From an uncultured Erysipelotrichaceae bacterium (lineage in GTDB: Bacteria > Bacillota_I > Bacilli_A > RF39 > UBA660), in NCBI GenBank assembly GCA_902803795.1, contig CADCRC010000080.1, positions 1 to 15,406 on the forward strand: a DNA stretch of 15,406 nucleotides. Direction: 5' to 3'. Positions 14,252-15,406 of this stretch are shown piece by piece. The notes beneath the pieces were generated by a model. It was not told where the DNA came from. It saw only the letters and a program-made list of their open reading frames with translations, and did not search any database. The stretch's first letter is position 1. Each line of letters opens with the position of its first letter. Made by a program: the position numbers and the translations under genes.

Positions 14252-14531
14252 AATTTGCTTGATAAACACTTGCTTGTTTTTTATCTTTGCCAACTCTTTC
14301 AAATTTAACAATACCAGATATTTTAGCATATAGAGTATCATCTTTACCTCTACCTACATTTTCTCCTGGCATAATTTTAGTTCCTCTTTGTCTATATATA
14401 ATTGAACCACCTGTAACAAATTGTCCATCACCAGCTTTAGCACCAAGTCTTCTACCTGCAGAATCTCTACCATTTGAAGTAGAACCCTGTCCTTTGTGAT
14501 GAGCAAATAATTGTATATTTAATTTTATCAT
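14250..14531 (-). CDS. rpmA: Ribosomal protein L27 with Prp-cleaved extension
   Basis: L27 of the large ribosomal subunit (93 residues), whose N-terminus reaches the peptidyl-transferase centre. The body is canonical: HHKGQGSTSNGRDSAGRRLG, then GGSIIYRQRGTKIMPGENVG and GRGKDDTLYA. The first ten residues, MIKLNIQLFA, form the extension found in Firmicutes and removed after FA by the protease Prp, exposing His-His-Lys. Mature L27 would therefore start at residue 11. Its gene overlaps prp by 4 bp (ATGA), so the substrate is made directly after its protease. Confidence 0.97.
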   Translation of the reverse strand: MIKLNIQLFAHHKGQGSTSNGRDSAGRRLGAKAGDGQFVTGGSIIYRQRGTKIMPGENVGRGKDDTLYAKISGIVKFERVGKDKKQASVYQAN

Positions 14532-14842
14532 AATTTGCCTCCTTCTAATTTTACATTATCTGGATAATCTCTTTCTAATTGTTTTAATAATGATATCATA
14601 TTATCTATTAATTTTTGAACATTTTTATCTTTCGATATATTATCAATTATTATACCTTTATCACTTTTCATATATTTAAGTCCATGTTCTTTAATAGATA
14701 AAATACCATTAACACTACATATAACAATTGAAGATACCGCAGCACATACAATATCTTTACCATAATCGTCATATAAAGCATGACCTAATATTGACACTTT
14801 ATCATATTCATACCCAGATTTAAGATATTTTATTTTAATCAT
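14528..14842 (-). CDS. prp: Ribosomal-processing cysteine protease Prp
   Basis: Prp (YsxB family, 104 residues) removes the N-terminal extension of L27, which is essential for ribosome assembly in S. aureus. The catalytic dyad is visible: His21 in ILGHALYDDYGKD and Cys33 in DIVCAAVSSIV. The rest is the short alpha/beta fold typical of the family. It lies between rplU (1-nt gap) and rpmA (4-bp overlap), the conserved Firmicutes order. The characteristic FA-containing L27 leader downstream confirms the pairing. Confidence 0.95.
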   Translation of the reverse strand: MIKIKYLKSGYEYDKVSILGHALYDDYGKDIVCAAVSSIVICSVNGILSIKEHGLKYMKSDKGIIIDNISKDKNVQKLIDNMISLLKQLERDYPDNVKLEGGKL

Positions 14843-14843
14843 T

Positions 14844-15146
14844 TTATCCTACTATTTTAGTTATTTTTAACTTAGTATATGGTTGTCTATGACCTTGTGT
14901 CAATCTATTTGATCTTGATTTTTGTTTATATTTAAAAATTCTAATTTTCTTATTCTTTCCATTCTTAACTACATCTGCTTCAACATAAGCATTTTTAATA
15001 AATGGTTCACCAACTTTAGAATCAATCATCATTACTTGATTCAACTTAACTGATTGTCCCTCTTGAGCATCAATTTTTTCAACAAAAATCTCATCATTCT
15101 CAGAAACATAATATTGTTTCCCACCAATTTTTACTACTGCTTTCAT
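14844..15146 (-). CDS. rplU: Ribosomal protein L21
   Basis: L21 of the large ribosomal subunit, 100 residues, full length. The start MKAVVKIGGKQYYV and the C-terminal rRNA-binding stretch SNRLTQGHRQPYTKLKITKI are diagnostic. It is the first gene of rplU-prp-rpmA, with AGGAGG 5 nt before the ATG and a leader of about 90 nt that is likely to regulate the operon. Confidence 0.97.
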   Translation of the reverse strand: MKAVVKIGGKQYYVSENDEIFVEKIDAQEGQSVKLNQVMMIDSKVGEPFIKNAYVEADVVKNGKNKKIRIFKYKQKSRSNRLTQGHRQPYTKLKITKIVG

Positions 15147-15174
15147 ATATACCTCCTTTTTTTCACTTAAGACT

Positions 15175-15237
15175 CGCTTTTAAGGTACATTCGTTTAAAA
15201 CCTTTTCAATGCGGTTTGAGATAAGAGGTCTCAAACA
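15175..15237 (-). promoter_or_regulatory. L21-type ribosomal protein leader (candidate)
   Basis: The rplU leader RNA begins almost directly with an 8-bp perfect hairpin, GTTTGAGA/TCTCAAAC (15236-15229 with 15221-15214) around CCTCTTA. It is followed by a region where CATT (15211-15208) can pair with AATG (15191-15188) while AAGGT (15204-15200) pairs with ACCTT (15186-15182). Together these would form a pseudoknot, and CGC/GCG is an alternative outer closure. Firmicutes rplU genes are known to carry an RNA leader thought to bind L21 and repress the operon. Position and structure fit, but I have not matched the consensus. Confidence 0.55.
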
Positions 15238-15243
15238 TGTAAT

Positions 15244-15272
15244 ATTTTACAAGAAAAAATCAATATTGTCAA
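15244..15272 (-). promoter_or_regulatory. Promoter of rplU-prp-rpmA
   Basis: A perfect TTGACA (15272-15267), a 17-bp spacer and TAAAAT (15249-15244) on the minus strand. Transcription would start near 15237-15240, just before the leader hairpin. This is the strongest consensus promoter in the window, as expected for ribosomal protein genes. Confidence 0.8.
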
Positions 15273-15383
15273 CACATTCAATATTTTTAAATATTTTATT
15301 CAAATAACTGATCATTCTTTAATCTCAAAAATTATTGAATTACACATAATTAAGAAAAGAAAATAAAAATAATAATTTTTTTA

Positions 15384-15403
15384 TGATATAATGTTGATGG
15401 AGG
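15384..15403 (+). promoter_or_regulatory. Outward promoter and ribosome binding site at right edge
   Basis: TGA followed by TATAAT (15387-15392) forms an extended -10 on the plus strand. GGAGG (15399-15403) follows only 6 nt later, so a gene should start within a few bases past the window end and be transcribed with a very short leader. It is divergent from rplU. Confidence 0.55.
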
Positions 15404-15406
15404 CAA

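Noticed and set aside
14287..14499. 70-codon open frame on the plus strand
   Set aside because: It is antisense to rpmA. The proline-rich translation is what the glycine-rich L27 coding sequence yields when read backwards.
1..15406. CRISPR array, insertion sequence or prophage
   Set aside because: No regularly spaced repeats of 20-40 bp, no transposase or integrase motif and no long terminal inverted repeats were seen on either strand.

Overview
The window is very AT-rich (by eye roughly a quarter G+C) and carries tightly packed, almost entirely minus-strand genes with strong AGGAGG-type ribosome binding sites and short or overlapping junctions. It looks like a chromosomal segment of a low-GC Firmicute (Bacillota), probably an uncultured gut-type Bacilli or Clostridia lineage. 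The supporting signs are an L27 with the N-terminal extension that Prp removes, the prp gene between the L21 and L27 genes, a YgaC-type DUF402 gene, and a 6S-like RNA directly after hisS-aspS, the place where I recall B. subtilis 6S-1 lying. TGA is used as a stop and TGG as tryptophan, and peptidoglycan genes are present, so this is not a wall-less Mollicute with genetic code 4.

Right block (15406 to 14222, minus): a TTGACA-N17-TAAAAT promoter, a structured leader of the L21 autoregulatory type, rplU-prp-rpmA, and a terminator overlapping the rpmA stop codon. A separate plus-strand promoter and ribosome binding site face out of the window at the extreme right edge. Next block (14207 to 9788, minus): an extended -10 promoter drives a DUF308 membrane protein, a 57-residue one-pass membrane protein, a DUF402 nucleotide phosphatase, hisS and aspS, closed by a terminator. 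No T-box precedes these synthetases.

Noncoding interval 9233-9828: after the aspS terminator and an AT-rich spacer comes a complete stand-alone RNA unit. It has a promoter, a 165-nt RNA whose two ends form a 14-bp closing stem, and a U-run. I call it 6S RNA. It is followed by another hairpin, a promoter and a hairpin-rich leader for the rml operon. rmlA, a fused rmlC-rmlD gene and rmlB (9232 to 5885) together encode every step from glucose-1-phosphate and dTTP to dTDP-L-rhamnose.

Left block: rmlB converges on the only complete plus-strand gene, an unrecognised 312-residue protein, across a bidirectional terminator. That gene is divergent from an unrecognised cysteine-rich protein with a probable metal-binding cluster. 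An extended -10 promoter at the end of the cysteine-rich gene then starts an operon of alpha/beta hydrolase, membrane-anchored MurF-like ligase, chagasin-like (I42) lipoprotein and D-Ala-D-Ala ligase, ended by a terminator at 74-98. The MurF-like protein is the most unusual gene here. It has four or five membrane segments where normal MurF has its UDP-substrate-binding domain, and it sits with the ligase that would supply its D-Ala-D-Ala substrate. I found no CRISPR array, transposase, integrase or obvious phage gene.
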